The notes: a model not told the origin generated them from the sequence alone. A DNA stretch of 64,000 nt from Trachythela sp. YZ-2020 (GCA_016169945.1 JADLSH010000127.1:2916501-2980500), one strand, 5' to 3'; positions 44,372 through 56,119 are shown, counted from the stretch's first letter. Numbers and translations: made by a program.

Positions 44372-44937
44372 ACCCTCAGTTCAAAAGCGACAAACATCCA
44401 CAAACGTTAAAGACAACTCCGCTGCAAAACCTGACTCCATCGATTCACAACAACCGACCAATAGAAAGCGAACAATCTGATAAACAACACAACCAAGTAT
44501 CGTCAACGGTGAGAAGCGTCAAAGAACAAGATATATCCTGGACATGCGGACAATGTGGAGTAATGTTCGCACAACAAGTCACTTTGAGAATGCACGTTTG
44601 TTCAAAGGCACCAGAGAACCCATTTCACTGCGGACATTGTTCAAACGCGTTTCCAACCCCGTCTGAACTACGTGAGCACGTCGTAACCCATAGCACCGAG
44701 CGGCCGTTCAAATGCGGGTTCTGCGGGCGATCGTTCGCGGGTGCAACAACATTGGGAAATCATATGAGAACTCATACTGGTCAGCGACCTTACGAATGCA
44801 AGGTTTGTGGACAAACGTTCGCTATAGCGACCCAGCTCAGTCGACATCTCAGGCCGCCTGGGGTATGTGGGCTCAGAGAAAAAGAAGTGAATGACTACAA
44901 CCAAAATGTTGACATTACACTCCCGGTTGAACAGTGA
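44372..44937 (+). CDS. PRDM-C, terminal zinc-finger exon
   Basis: The exon follows TTCAATTTATTTAG (phase 1) and ends at the TGA 44935-44937. The coding join 34882-35068, 39628-39878, 40516-40771, 41956-43008, 44372-44937 is 2313 bases and open (770 residues). A short polar linker precedes four fingers: CGQC...LRMHVC (C2HC), CGHC...HVVTH and [21 protein letters not shown] (C2H2), CKVC...RHLRPPGVC (C2HC). A 22-residue tail follows. Finger 3 is almost the same as in PRDM-A and PRDM-B. Confidence 0.9.
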
Positions 44938-46440
44938 ACAATGCGACGAGCAACTTGCAAAAACTGTGACATTACACAGCTGGTTCCACAGTCAGAAAAG
45001 CAGCAGCTACCCATTTGATGGCACATGGGCATGGTCCAAAATCTCTGTGGGTGTTTTTGCACCATCCAAGAAATGTAAATAAGTTCATACTTAGTTTGCT
45101 TTTAGCCTGCCGCGAGCTCTTGGCTGAGCTCGCCGACACTAGAGGTCGTAGCCTCGCAAGTTCCTTGCGAGGTCGTTACTTCAGCCCAGAGCTCTCGTGG
45201 GCGGCAGGCTTAAGTTTACTGAAAACACTTGAACCACTGTCTTGTATATAGTAATATTTTATTGAATGTTTGTTGCCTGTTGGCCGCAAAGCACCACTAA
45301 AATTTAGGCCAAAGGCGAAGAGTGTGTAAGAAGTGTAATATATTTAAGATTAGATTTGATGTAGATATTTTTGTATACCTTTTATATAGAAAAACTAATA
45401 ATGTGATTAACAAAAACTTTGTCATTTTTATTTTATCTTGTAAAGCCTATAAGACAGAAAGGGGGGGGGCAAGGGGGGGCATTTTCAGGCTAGTACCAGG
45501 CTTTTTGCAAGATGTTGTGGCATTTTTCCATTTTGGAACAGCAATAACTCGAAATGGACTGGGAAAATGAAGGTAACCGCCTAAATGACCTATATATAGT
45601 TTTTTGTAAGCTTTCCAATGATGTAAGTCATTGTTGCTTTACATGAACTTGAAATTTAACGTTTTTTACAAGTATAGGAGTTTAATTGGAACATAAATTT
45701 TTGAAATGCCTCCATGTCAAATATTTATTGTCATGTTAAAATTCACGCTTTCTATGAATATGATGCTTTTATCACAAAATGCACAATTCTTACACCTAAC
45801 CGCCTAACTAATTGCTTTTCTGACGCTGTATTAATAATAAATGTATTATTAATTCATTTTACTCAAACTAAAAATGTGAGATTTGGCCCGCAGTGCTAGA
45901 AGTAACGTTGCGTAAGAGCTCAGTGAGCCCCACATTCGCTGTTTGACCCCCCTCCCCCTCCAAAAAAACCGTACAGATCGTGTACAGGATGACCCCTCAA
46001 CTTCCAAGCGATATTTTTAACGTTTTCTGACTGTGTAGGAAAACCGTTGCCACACCTAAATAATGCATGTTTTTGGACGCGTCTTTCTGAAAAACATCTT
46101 TCTGAAACTTTTTTGAAAATAATTTAGTTCAGAAACACACACATATATATATATATATATAATTTGGTTTCGTTGATTATATAAACTTTTGGCAGAGTGC
46201 TCAATGGATATCCAGAGCATAATTATATTAAGATTCAACTACTCAACAAATTTTACTAGGCATCTTTATTCCGATGGTACTGGAATATTCTTTGTGGAAT
46301 AGCCAAACTGGGTCGCTTCCATGTCAAAGGTTATTATAAAGAGTGCTCGACAGAATAGGAGCAAATATATAATTTGGTTTCGTTGATTATATAAACTTTT
46401 GGCAGAGTGCTCAATGGATATCCAGAGCAAAATTTGTTGA
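44938..46440. other. PRDM-C 3' side and gene-free DNA
   Basis: No further gene is supported. An inverted pair around GCCTGCCGCGAGCTCT (about 45106) and AGAGCTCTCGTGGGCGGCAGGC (about 45189-45210) forms a foldback. A G-rich stretch lies near 45461-45480. Confidence 0.5.
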
Positions 46441-46451
46441 GTAGTTGAATC

Positions 46452-46454
<3 letters not shown>

Positions 46455-46527
<73 letters not shown>
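46455..46527 (+). repeat. (AT)n microsatellite with flanking duplication
   Basis: A long TATA run of about 70 bases. The flanking sequence AATTTGGTTTCGTTGATTATATAAAC and GGATATCCAGAGCA occurs twice, at about 46161-46220 and 46370-46430, and ATTAAGATTCAACTACTCAAC is inverted on both sides. Confidence 0.85.
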
Positions 46528-46528
<1 letters not shown>

Positions 46529-46656
46529 ATAGGGGGCATATCAAGGCCAACACGTACTCTGTTTTGTTTTTTTCAATCTCATCATTGCATAAGAGCTCAA
46601 GAACTTTGTTCAAGTTGTTTGCCTATATTAGTATATAATATATTGCTAGGGTATGT

Positions 46657-47036
46657 GAGCCCGTAGGGCGAGTTTTTCCACATTATTTCGAGTTCTCCCA
46701 AACTCCCACAAGTGTTTCTATAAGTGTATAGAAACACAGGAAAAAATTTTTTCTTTATAATAAAACTCAAGACATTTTTTAAACTCGATTAATTTACAAA
46801 TTCTCATTACGTACGCATGCTAACCTTTGCTCGTCAATTTGCTCGCTGCAAGAAAACAACTCTGTTTGAAAATTAACAGTCAAAAATGTGTAAAAGCATT
46901 AAAATTGTTTTTAAATAGTATTCAAAGTTTTATAATTCGCATTAAATTTGTTTTTTTATGATTTTAAATTTTGGCGGGAAAATTTCCGTGTTTCTATACA
47001 GTTATAGAAACACGCTTCTCGACCAATCAGCACGCG
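46657..47036. mobile_element. Dispersed element family F3, copy 2
   Basis: Near-identical to 12027-12420 over about 380 bases, from GAGCCCGTAGGGCGAG to CTTCTCGACCAATCAGCACGC. The left end is missing and abuts the AT-rich repeat region. Confidence 0.8.
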
Positions 47037-47240
47037 CGTACTATAAATGTTATATTATAAAATTCTTTAGACATTTTATAATACGCTTTGTTCCTTGAGT
47101 GCTTTATAAGCCTTATGACTAGGTAATAAATTACATCTGTGGCACCATATCTTCAAATAGATACACACGATGCATATGCTATGACTCCACATTTCATAAT
47201 TTGTACCAGTTACCTCTGCCAGGACCAGTGAACTCTAAGT

Positions 47241-47646
47241 AAACTGGAACGCTAACTCCTATGATCAAGTCCTATGATTCGTTGAAGCCAAGCTAGTTTT
47301 TCTGAGTTTTGAGTTGAAATACTTAACGCCGAACATTGGGCTGTATATGAAATTGAAGCTATTAAAAAGTTCTATTTGATATTAAAACTTCAAGACTTTA
47401 GGCAAAATAGAAATACTTAAAAAATACAAAAACAACCGCAATTTCGTAAAATACGGCAAATTTTCCCTCAAAGTTTTAAGTATTTCCCTTTTACCTAAAG
47501 TCTTGAAGTTTTTATATCAAATATAACTTTTTAATGGCTTCAATTTCATATACAGCCCAATGTTCGGCGTTAAGTATTTCAACTAAAAACTCAGAAAAAC
47601 TAATTAAGCTGGCTTCAATTTCCTCCCCTGCGTTAGCGTTCCAGTC
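47241..47646. mobile_element. Foldback element with about 130-bp arms
   Basis: AACTGGAACGCTAAC at the left and GTTAGCGTTCCAGT at the right frame long complementary arms (AATACTTAACGCCGAACATTGG and mirror; CTTCAAGACTTTAGG and mirror). A fragment with the same right end lies at about 48147-48200, beyond the thrombospondin exon. Confidence 0.8.
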
Positions 47647-47803
47647 TACTATTATAGTTCAATGCTCTACACCTCTTAGTAAATCTCACATCCTGATGAC
47701 AAGTTGTTGATGCGGACGTGCTACAAGTCTGCTGCAGGTTTCTTACAAGTTGTACGGTTTTATGTGTGCAGTTGTCGTAATTTTTGTATTTATTTTTTTC
47801 CAG

Positions 47804-48023
47804 GTAAGTTCATGGGGCAAATGGCAAGCTTGTGTTCCTACGAACGGCAAATGTGGCGGGGGTACTCAGAGGCGTACTCGAACAATAACTCGTCAAAGTT
47901 ATTGCAGTTCACCCTGTCCAGCCACGTCACAACCTCGTAACTGTGTACATAGTTGTTGTCCTGTTGATTGTCAGCTGAGCAGCTGGAGCACGTGGTCTGC
48001 GTGCTCTTCTACATGTGGACAGG
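47804..48023 (+). CDS. Isolated thrombospondin type 1 repeat exon
   Basis: The exon has a strong acceptor (TTTATTTTTTTCCAG) and donor (CAGG|GTAAGT), phase 0 in and phase 1 out. Its 73 codons hold one TSR (SSWGKWQACVPTNGKCGGGT, RRTRTIT, CSSPCPATSQPRNC) and the start of a second (LSSWSTWSACSSTCGQG). W-x2-W and CSxxCG spacing is typical of secreted or cell-surface matrix and adhesion proteins. No partner exon is found within the window on either side. It is either part of a gene with introns of more than 15 kb or a stranded exon left by rearrangement. Surrounding DNA is mobile-element debris. Confidence 0.7.
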
Positions 48024-48050
48024 GTAAGTCAAGATTGTTTGAGTGATTTG

Positions 48051-48265
48051 TTACCTCCGCCAAGAGGTTATGTTTTCACTTGAGTTTGTGTTTTCGTGTT
48101 CGTGTTTGTGTTTGTGTGTTTGTGTAAAAAAGAAAAAGAAAAACTGAATTAAGCTGGCTTCAATTTCCCCCCTGCGTCAGCGTTCCAGTTTACTTATAGT
48201 TCAATGGCCAGGACTCAGGAGGTTATGTTTTCACTCGGGTTTGTGTTTGTTTGTCTGTGAGCACA
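48051..48265 (+). repeat. CCTCCGCCAAGAGGTTATG-type repeat fragments
   Basis: ACCTCCGCCAAGAGGTTATGTTTTCACT followed by GTGTTTGTG words occurs at 48053; GGAGGTTATGTTTTCACTCGGG recurs at about 48219; a related piece (CTCCGCCAGGTTATAG) lies at 17878. It is a dispersed repeat of unknown class. Confidence 0.55.
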
Positions 48266-48299
48266 ATAGTCGAGAACTAAAAAAGTACCACGCATTTTA

Positions 48300-49480
48300 A
48301 TATGAAAATTTGTGGAGCTAACGGCCACAGGCCAAGGAATAAACGATTGAATTTTTGAATGAGGAATTTACAAAACTTTCCCTTGTTTGCCCCGACTGGA
48401 CAGAACTGAATGTGTAATTAGTGCATGTATAACGTATGCATGAAAACTTGATTTAATTTACTGGCAGAAGTATGCAGTCTTTGAGTGTCCTCTCGTTTTA
48501 CTTATGACAGATTAACATTGGTCAAATACCACAATATTTGGAATAAGTGCTAATATGTGTGTTAACACATAACCTTCGCGCAATATAAATCTCTATGTTG
48601 TTTTGAACGCAACCCTGCTAATGACGTCAAAAAGGTCATTGACCCCAAAGATATTTTTTTCAAGATGGCGGCCGATGAGCAAATTTTATCAAACTTTACT
48701 TGCATTTTACTCGCAAACAAAAATGCGTCAGAAAAAACTGGTAACATTTTCCTAGTTAGTTAGGTGGTCCACTAAGATTAATTTTCGTTGCCAATGTCCT
48801 TTAAGCAATTACCTTTGCAATGTAAGCACCATTGGCGTTGGTTGGAAACCAAAAGCTTGCACTTCAAATGTATGGAATTTTTTGCATCACCACTGACCAT
48901 ATGTTGACATTGCCGCACCCCAGTGCTCAACACTGCTTGAGTATTGTAAAATTGATATTTACTATGAGAGGGCACTGTTGTACCAGCTTGCATACATTGC
49001 CTGCATATCAGGATTTTGTTCACTGGCAATTTGGGCAAAAACCTCTTAACTTTAATTAAGGCAAAACCTAGTAGATACGTTTTGTCCGAATGTGTGCCCA
49101 GAGCATACTCTTAAACGTTGATCAAACCTCAAGAATGATGATGATGGGTCTATCATTGACATTTCAAAAAGATTACATTGGTCATGAATCCCTTTCCCCC
49201 AATGTATGGTTTGTATGTTTGTGAAAATGTTTATAAGTAAAGATGACCCAAATTACTAAGCCCATGTTACAATGGAATCAACAGGAAGCTTGTTAAAAAT
49301 ATTACAAAGAACATTATTCTACTGTGGTTTGAAAACTTGAAATTGGTAACTTGAGATGGTACTTGTCATGCTTCATAATTTTGAAAAAGATGAAAAACAC
49401 TTGGCAGTTTCAAGGCCGTTCGTGAGATGATTGACAACAAAGGGGTTTGGTTCGAAAAACATCAATGTATTTTTAATAAC
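48300..49480. other. Gene-free stretch
   Basis: No exon is supported. The open frame on the minus strand around 48778-49038 is cysteine-containing but matches no motif I know. Confidence 0.45.
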
Positions 49481-50075
49481 TTTCAGGTAGTTAAGACACA
49501 AACCATGGCAGCTTATTGTAGAATTACTAACTACACTGAACCCACACATTTGAGATATCTTTTTCAGGTAGTTCAAACGGCAGCTTATTGTAGAATACCG
49601 CCTACACTGGACCCCCCACGTTGGAGATATATTCTTCAGGTAGTTCAGACACAAACCACAGCAACTTATTGTAGAATAGTACCTACAATGGACCACCATG
49701 TTTGAGATATCATTTTCAGGTAGTTCAGACTCCAACCATGGCAGCTTATTGTTGAAGGTTACCTACACTGGACCACCACATTTAAGATATCTTCTTCAAT
49801 TAGTTCAGACACAAACCACAGCAGCTTATTATAGAATACTACCTACACTGGACCACCATGTTTGAGATATACTCCTACCAAGGCAGCTTGTTGTAGAATA
49901 CTACCTACACTGGAGACCACGTTTAAGATATCTTTTTCAAGTAATTCAGACACAAACCACAGCAGCTTATTGTAGAAAACTACCTACACTGGACCACCAC
50001 GTTTAAGATATCTTTTTCAGGTAGTTCAGACTCCAACCAAGGCAGCTTATTGTAGAATACTACCTACGCTGGACG
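49481..50075 (+). repeat. About 79-bp tandem satellite, roughly eight units
   Basis: The consensus unit runs TTTTTCAGGTAGTTCAGACAC, AAACCACAGCAGCTTATTG, TAGAATACTACCTACACTGG, ACCACCACGTTTAAGATATC. Unit starts lie near 49481, 49560, 49634, 49714, 49794, 49866, 49934 and 50017; one unit is shortened. Fragments in inverted orientation lie at 54130-54246 and 54378-54420. Confidence 0.88.
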
Positions 50076-51960
50076 CCCAGGTCATAGAGTAAATATTATA
50101 TAGAGGGTTCACTCTCTTGGGAACCTTTGAATTTTTTGGGGTTGCGCATATCGCATTACGCATGTTGGCCGCCATTTCTCTGGCCAGTCAATTGCTTTTT
50201 CTGGCCAATAAGCACGCCGAACTGGCTGATCCGCCATTTCTCTGGCCAGTAAACTGCATATTTTTGCATAACAAACCGAGGACACGTTGCACCGCTGAGT
50301 GGCCCTTCTGTATACATCTTTATTCTGTGCCCAGGTTTAAGATCATTATTATATATCATAATTAAATATTCGTTGTAATTACCATATTTAATAATAAATA
50401 AGTATCCACTTGTCTAAATATTTGTGTGGCGAACACAAAGAAAACAATCTTTCATCAACTTATATAACAATAGGCTAAGTATAGTCGTGCTGTGTCTCAA
50501 TGCGTAGGTTAATATAATAACTAAATATTACATAAAATACAACAAAGAATTACAAAACACCGCATGCAAAACACTAGACAAAATGTACACACAAATTCGA
50601 CACAAAATCACAAAAATTGTCGGTTAAAAATACATGTAAGTCGTTTGAAATGTGCTCTCGTTTTGAGGCTATTCATATTTACCTCAAGGTTTGCTTCAGT
50701 TAGGTCAGAAAATGAATAAAAATATCAAGGCCAGAAACTTGTCATCTTGACCACCATATTTATTGAATTAATTTCTTCCAACTTTGTGGCAATTTTTAAA
50801 CTCCTATTTTCCCGCCGTTTTCCCGAGATGCTCTGCAACACACCACTGACATGTATATATAACTGGACTGGTCAGTACTGGAATCAAGAGGACCAAGAGA
50901 GGACTATAAAAGGTCATTTTCATAATGTTATTTGTTCGAAATAACTAGACACTTCGTATTTATAGTAAAAGATAATTTTAAACAAATTAACACCTGCAGA
51001 TATTAGATTACCTAAATACTATTCTGCACTCAAAACACCTGGAACGCTACCTTCAAACTCAACCACTTTCGTCAAAGCGTTCTTTGATTTGAGAAAGTTG
51101 TGCAAAACCAAATTCATCATTGTACACGCGTTTTTGTTTTTGTCGAAAAATCAGTAACCTTGCTTCCTTTGCATTCTCTGCAATGCCTACCATCCCACAC
51201 AAATCCCACACATTGATCTCTCCATTCCATAATGTATCTGACAGGCTCTCTTTACAGTAACTCTTAAAATTCTTAGCATCTTAAACCTCCCCCATATCTT
51301 CTCTGCAATGTCTATCATCCCCACCGCACATTCGTCTACGATTGCTCCATTCCTTATTTTCTCCGACTGGCTCTCCATCATCTCTTCACATCACAATCAT
51401 GCAATAAAATGTTCTATATAAATAACACGACTAAAATGTGTAATAAGAAAACGTTTTTCTTCTAGTAAATACAAAACTTTGCACTGAATTACATTTCTTG
51501 TCACTGTCGCACTGAGTCACATATTTACAATAAAATCGCACTGTTTTCAGGCAATTAAAATTGAAAAACTTTATGTATATTTATGTATATTATTCTGCGG
51601 AATTATGCGTATTCGATTACGAACATGTGCCTGCTTTTTTCGCATGCTTTTATACTAATCCGCGGCCATATTGAATTTGATCACCCTTTCAGTGATAAAG
51701 GCTTTTATTTATCATTCATAGTACTTGTTGCGAATGACGTATATTTTAAGTAGTTTTTCATCCTGGCTTGCCGCTTCTCTCGGGATATGGGAGGGGACAA
51801 ACTCAACAGCAACGAAATAGGGGAAATAAAAACAGGGATGTTTAGCTTTTTGCATATCACGAATGAGGTATATTTCCTCTGTATACTATATTTGTTCACT
51901 GGCAATGACAAAAATACTTGGAAATAGGTAAAAGGTAAATTAATGCCGGTAGAAGGTGTT
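50076..51960. other. Gene-free region
   Basis: No exon is supported. A direct repeat CCGCCATTTCTCTGGCCAGT occurs at about 50169 and 50232. The segment 51160-51400 resembles the PRDM-C intronic tandem repeat (TTCTCTGCAATG, CTGACAGGCTCTC). Confidence 0.5.
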
Positions 51961-52039
51961 AGTGGATGGAATACTCGAAAGGAAATTTATATACATTTTT
52001 AGACCTAGCCAGGAGCAGTTTCGAAAAATGCAACTTAGG

Positions 52040-52114
52040 CCCTTTGGCAGGAATTGAACCTGCGGCCCTGTGATTCCGGTGCAGCGCTCTAACCAACTGA
52101 GCTACAGAGTCCAG
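52040..52114 (-). mobile_element. tRNA-derived SINE head (not a functional tRNA)
   Basis: On the minus strand, GTAGCTCAGTTGGTTAGAGC (A box) and GGTTCAATTCCTGCC (B box) have the spacing of a tRNA. The anticodon stem pairs poorly and position 33 is C instead of U, so it is a SINE promoter or a decayed tRNA gene. The rest of the element probably extends toward lower coordinates. Confidence 0.65.
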
Positions 52115-52194
52115 TTGCTGAGCATCAACCGCGATGGGAGTGATGCTAGTATATGGTGTATGGGTAAATATCAAGATTTTTCTCGGCATCTCGT

Positions 52195-52975
52195 TCGATA
52201 GGATAAATAGTAGATTTGTACCACAACTTCCTGTGTGTCGGCGCGTGTGTGTTCAGTGTGTATGTGCATGCATGTTTCTTTGTAAGCAGGATAACATAAA
52301 AATATCAAAAATTTGAATACGAAAATTGGTAGAGTTAATGGCCATTGGCAATCAACGACAAGAATTTTTAACCGAATCAGGCTCTTTTTACATAAATATA
52401 GAAAATAATCTACAACTGATATGAAAAAGTGTCAAATTAAAATACTTCATTTAAGTTTCTGCATTCCAGATTGAAACCGATATTGAACATTTTCAAATCT
52501 TATCACTGCACAAATTGGTTATCACTACACACTAAAATTAGCCGTATGGCTAACAAGAATTGATTGCCTTATAGTTATATGTAGTTATGTATAATATTTT
52601 CTGGCGTACAAAGCGGTCAGTCAAGGGTACAATGTGATCAATGAACCGTCTCTTTAACCTTGTCCACAAGATGAGATCTTCCTGCTCGATTTCCGAGAGT
52701 CGCAAGATGTGGCTGTCACCGAAGTTCGACACACCGCCCTGTTTTCTTCAAAAACAAGTCAGTATATATATGGTTGCTGGGGAAAGCTTTCGAAATGTTT
52801 GCACTAATAAACGAATTATTTTACAATTCAGATGGATTGATTTACAGGGTGATCAATGTTAATTAAAAATTATTGTTTATTGGTGGTCAATATATGTTAA
52901 TTAAAAAGTAATGTTAATTCTTTCATATCTGGTAGTCATATATTTCGTGAAAATAGGTAAAATAGAGAGATTGAA
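52195..52975. other. Mostly gene-free, one weak exon candidate
   Basis: On the minus strand 52550-52732, a frame following the acceptor GAAGAAAACAG reads SNFGDSHILRLSEIEQEDLI and KRRFIDHIVPLTDRFV before a stop. It looks protein-like in composition, but I recognise no family and find no neighbour exon. Confidence 0.25.
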
Positions 52976-52977
52976 CC

Positions 52978-53330
52978 TGCGGGTTTGCGGGTACGACCCG
53001 TGAGGAAGGTTTACTGGTATTGAGGAAGGTTGAAAGTGAAACACTGAACAGAACATTGCTAAGCAGTAAGTTAATTAAGTACTAGACTATAGTCAGGCTA
53101 GTCAGTGGTAGCAACAGTCAGCACTCAGTCAGACTAACACCACTGCAATGGCCAACGGGCAAACCTACCCAGGCAAAACCCTGCCTGCATGTTGGAAGAT
53201 TTCCAGTTATTTTGAGGAAGGTTGAAAAAATCAAAAATCCTAGCCGGAGAAAAATCCTACCCGGAGAAAAATCCTACCCGGAGAAACATCCTACCCGGAG
53301 AAGAATCCTACCCGGAGAAAGGTTGAAAAC
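52978..53330 (+). repeat. Dispersed repeat family R1 copy with 18-bp tandem units
   Basis: It matches 2689-2968 over most of its length. At 53240-53324 it has about five units of TCCTACCCGGAGAAAAA, an expansion missing in the other copies. Confidence 0.75.
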
Positions 53331-53344
53331 AAAAAAAGAGCTGA

Positions 53345-54110
53345 TCAGGGATTATAATCAGTGATTATAATCCATATTAGCCAGCTTCATCCTAATACGC
53401 TTATACCCTTCCCCAACTTTTCGTCTTCAAGCTTTGCCATAGCTCTTTTCTGCAACTCTGCCGTCATAATATGTAATTGTCTGGTTCGATTTCTCACGAA
53501 AAGCGCACAACTTGTAATAAAATTTAAGCCTGCAGCAGACTTGTACCAATGCTGTTTCAAGCAATTCAAATCAGTGCATATCCTTTTATCCCTAGCTCGT
53601 CAACAGCAACTTAACTCAGCTTATAAGGGCAGGTCCTCTAAGTCCTCAACTTGCTAAGATCAAATCTCCTGATAAGTTGTTCTAGACTATTTCGTGTGCA
53701 TGCCTGGCGCATGCAGCGTTGCTCATTACGCATTCACACTTAGACTCTTAGACTCTTAGTAATTTAAATATCAATGACCAGTTCTCAAAGTCCAAAGAAG
53801 GAGTCTTTAGAAGAGCTAATGTATTTCCCTACGACAAAGAGAACAAATAGTCTTTAATTTTAAAAATAAGCGAATTCTGCTCCTTAAAAACACTGCGTTA
53901 CCAAGTACACATTCCGGTTTACTCAATAATTTTAACGCTTGAATAGCGAGAAGTGTTTATTAATTTTACTATACCAAGAAAACATGGAAGTGAGTCAATG
54001 TTATCAACTGTTATATACTCCTCTTTACATTGGCATTAAGCTATATTCATAATTAAATTATATATTAATAAGTAGTTAGTTCATTACAGGACAATACAGC
54101 ACATACCCCC
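53345..54110. other. Gene-free stretch
   Basis: A minus-strand frame at 53387-53569 and its plus-strand counterpart show no recognised motif. No exon supported. Confidence 0.45.
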
Positions 54111-54246
54111 CTTAAGCAAGATTCTACTGTAACACGTGGTGGTTCAGTGTAGGTATTTTCTACAATAAGTGCCGTGGTTTGTAACTGAACTACCTGAAAA
54201 AGATATCCCAAACATGGGGGTCCAGTGTAGGTAGTATTATACAATA

Positions 54247-54377
54247 CAAGATGTTTTTTCCTTCATCTCACTCGATTGAAATTGATGTAGAAGGTTTAGG
54301 TGGATGGATACTTCGAGTGAAAGATTTTTTATATAATCTTTCACTCGAAATATCCATCCACCTAAACCTTCTACATC
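54247..54377. mobile_element. Hairpin element with 14-bp target duplication
   Basis: AGTATTATACAATA at 54233-54246 is repeated at 54378-54391. Between them is a hairpin: GATGTAGAAGGTTTAGGTGG and its mirror give arms of about 45 bases (54284-54377). The flanks read together as one uninterrupted 79-bp-satellite fragment, so this is an insertion. Confidence 0.8.
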
Positions 54378-54429
54378 AGTATTATACAATAAGCTGCCCT
54401 GGTTTGTGTTTAAACTGGCTGAAACTGGA

Positions 54430-55178
54430 TTCAAAACAGTTCTACGTTTCGAAGGTCCTTTCTCAGGACACCTTCGTTGGAAGCATCGAACTTACAAACT
54501 CGCAGCATATCGTTTCTCGCTACCTGTAGAAATCTTCAATGCGTGGTTCTTGACCGCCACGTTTTAAAGTGGCGTCCTGCTTAATATGGATCTGTGCTGT
54601 ATTCTCCTGTAATGAACTAACTACTTAGTGAATTATGAATATAATTTGACCTCAAGTTATACAGGAAGAGTGTTTGACTCAACTACTGACTCCCCAGTAC
54701 TGCTACAGTAGCACAGAGCCATCCAGCATAAAGTTAGTTCAGTTTCGACAACAGCCTACTGACTGGACCATACAAATAGGTAGGGCTGGTATTTTTTATC
54801 AAAGTATGTGGCACATACACCTACACTTACGCTTACATAGTAAGGTAGTTCATTGTTCATCCAATACCCTTTTATTTGCTAAACCATCATCAGTCACCCG
54901 CGCAATCGACGAATATTTTTTACCTCCATGACTTTTTCAAGAAGTACAACCTACGCAACTTGTCCGAATACGTGACTTAAATTATTAACTTCTGTTCATA
55001 GAACACAGTAAATTTCAGTAAAACCTAGCCATGTCAAGCTGGCCAATGTGAGACAATCTCAGTACATTTCTGTAATCAGTGAAGACTAATTTGCATACCG
55101 GACACAAAAAATAAACAATTTGCCGAGACTATTTCACATCGTTTCGAATGACATGGTCACCAAAGTAGAACCTTGTCA
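54430..55178. other. Gene-free stretch
   Basis: No exon or RNA gene is seen. Short frames show no motif. Confidence 0.45.
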
Positions 55179-55296
55179 GTTCTCATATGTCGCCGATGGT
55201 CGGCGATCTATTGTATTCTCTGCCGACAGACAAAGCATTTTACACACCAATGATCACCGACAATGGACATCGCCGATTCTTGCGACATATGAGAAC
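55179..55296. mobile_element. Small MITE with GTTCTCATATGTCGC ends
   Basis: GTTCTCATATGTCGCCGATGGTC at the left is mirrored by GCGACATATGAGAAC at the right, with further GTCGGCGAT words inside. Non-coding. Confidence 0.75.
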
Positions 55297-55682
55297 TAGC
55301 CTTTAAGGCGCGATGAAAATTTTGAATAAAGTCAAACCCGTATACATATAAAATATCAGCAAATATTTAACACTAAAAAGTACATGTGGGAGTGTGTACA
55401 CAGCCCGGCTAGATCTAAAGTCGGCTACGTGATCAATTTCAGGCATCAGTGATCAAGAGAGATAATATCTTTACCTATTAATGCTTTGCTTTAGGGTGTT
55501 AGCAGGTGGTATAGTGGTCACTGCATGTTGTTTTATCCTTTGTGAGGATCATATTTACAGGCGGTAAAACACCAGAATGAACTTCAGCTTCCAGGACGTG
55601 GCTTCTACCACAACCGGAAAGGAGTTGAGATGCGGTATTCCCTCCTTCTTTCGTGTTATTGTATGGTAATATTTAGATCCGA

Positions 55683-56062
55683 GAGGCAAATACCCAAGGG
55701 CTTCTGTGTGGCGCAGTTGATCGTGGGTCTGATTCTTCACCTCTGAGACTGTCGTCGTGCGGTTCATGATTCTCACGAATAGTTACACTTATGAGTTATG
55801 TGAAAATGACATGACACTTATGTCAGTCGACGCTCTACCGAAAGTCGTGGGTTTTCTCCGGGTACTCCGGTTTCCTCCCACAGGGAATGTTGACAAGGTA
55901 CGTAGGTTTGGATAAGCCCCAAACTAACCCTTCCATCGTAGCTGTGCTCACTGATCAGACATGAGTCATACGGTGGCAGCCAGAAGTGCCTTTAATAAGC
56001 TCAGACTCGACTTCAGCTGCGTCCTTCGTAATTCAGCACAGCTCAGCTCGACTTACAAGTAC

Positions 56063-56106
<44 letters not shown>

Positions 56107-56118
56107 CACTTACTTACT
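55683..56118 (+). mobile_element. Degraded SINE with (CTTA)n tail
   Basis: GGCGCAGTTGATCGTGGGTCTGATTC corresponds to a decayed tRNA-like head. It is followed by CGTGGGTTTTCTCCGGGTAC, CGGTTTCCTCCCACAGGGAA, CCCAAACTAACCCTTCCATC and the terminal (CTTA)n at about 56065-56118. The same body is on the minus strand at 62005-62335 with a different tail. Confidence 0.7.
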
Positions 56119-56119
56119 A

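Larger units (their letters stand above)
34882..44937 (+). other. Gene model PRDM-C (longest cluster member)
   Basis: This is a whole-gene entry; coding exons are 34882-35068, 39628-39878, 40516-40771, 41956-43008 and 44372-44937. It shares all exon borders with PRDM-A and PRDM-B and adds one proline-rich exon. Introns carry at least four mobile elements or tandem blocks. The likely role is a nuclear regulator of the PRDM14-like type. Confidence 0.8.

Noticed and set aside
52040..52114. Functional tRNA gene
   Set aside because: The anticodon arm pairs poorly and position 33 is not U, and such heads are common in SINEs. It is listed as SINE-derived.
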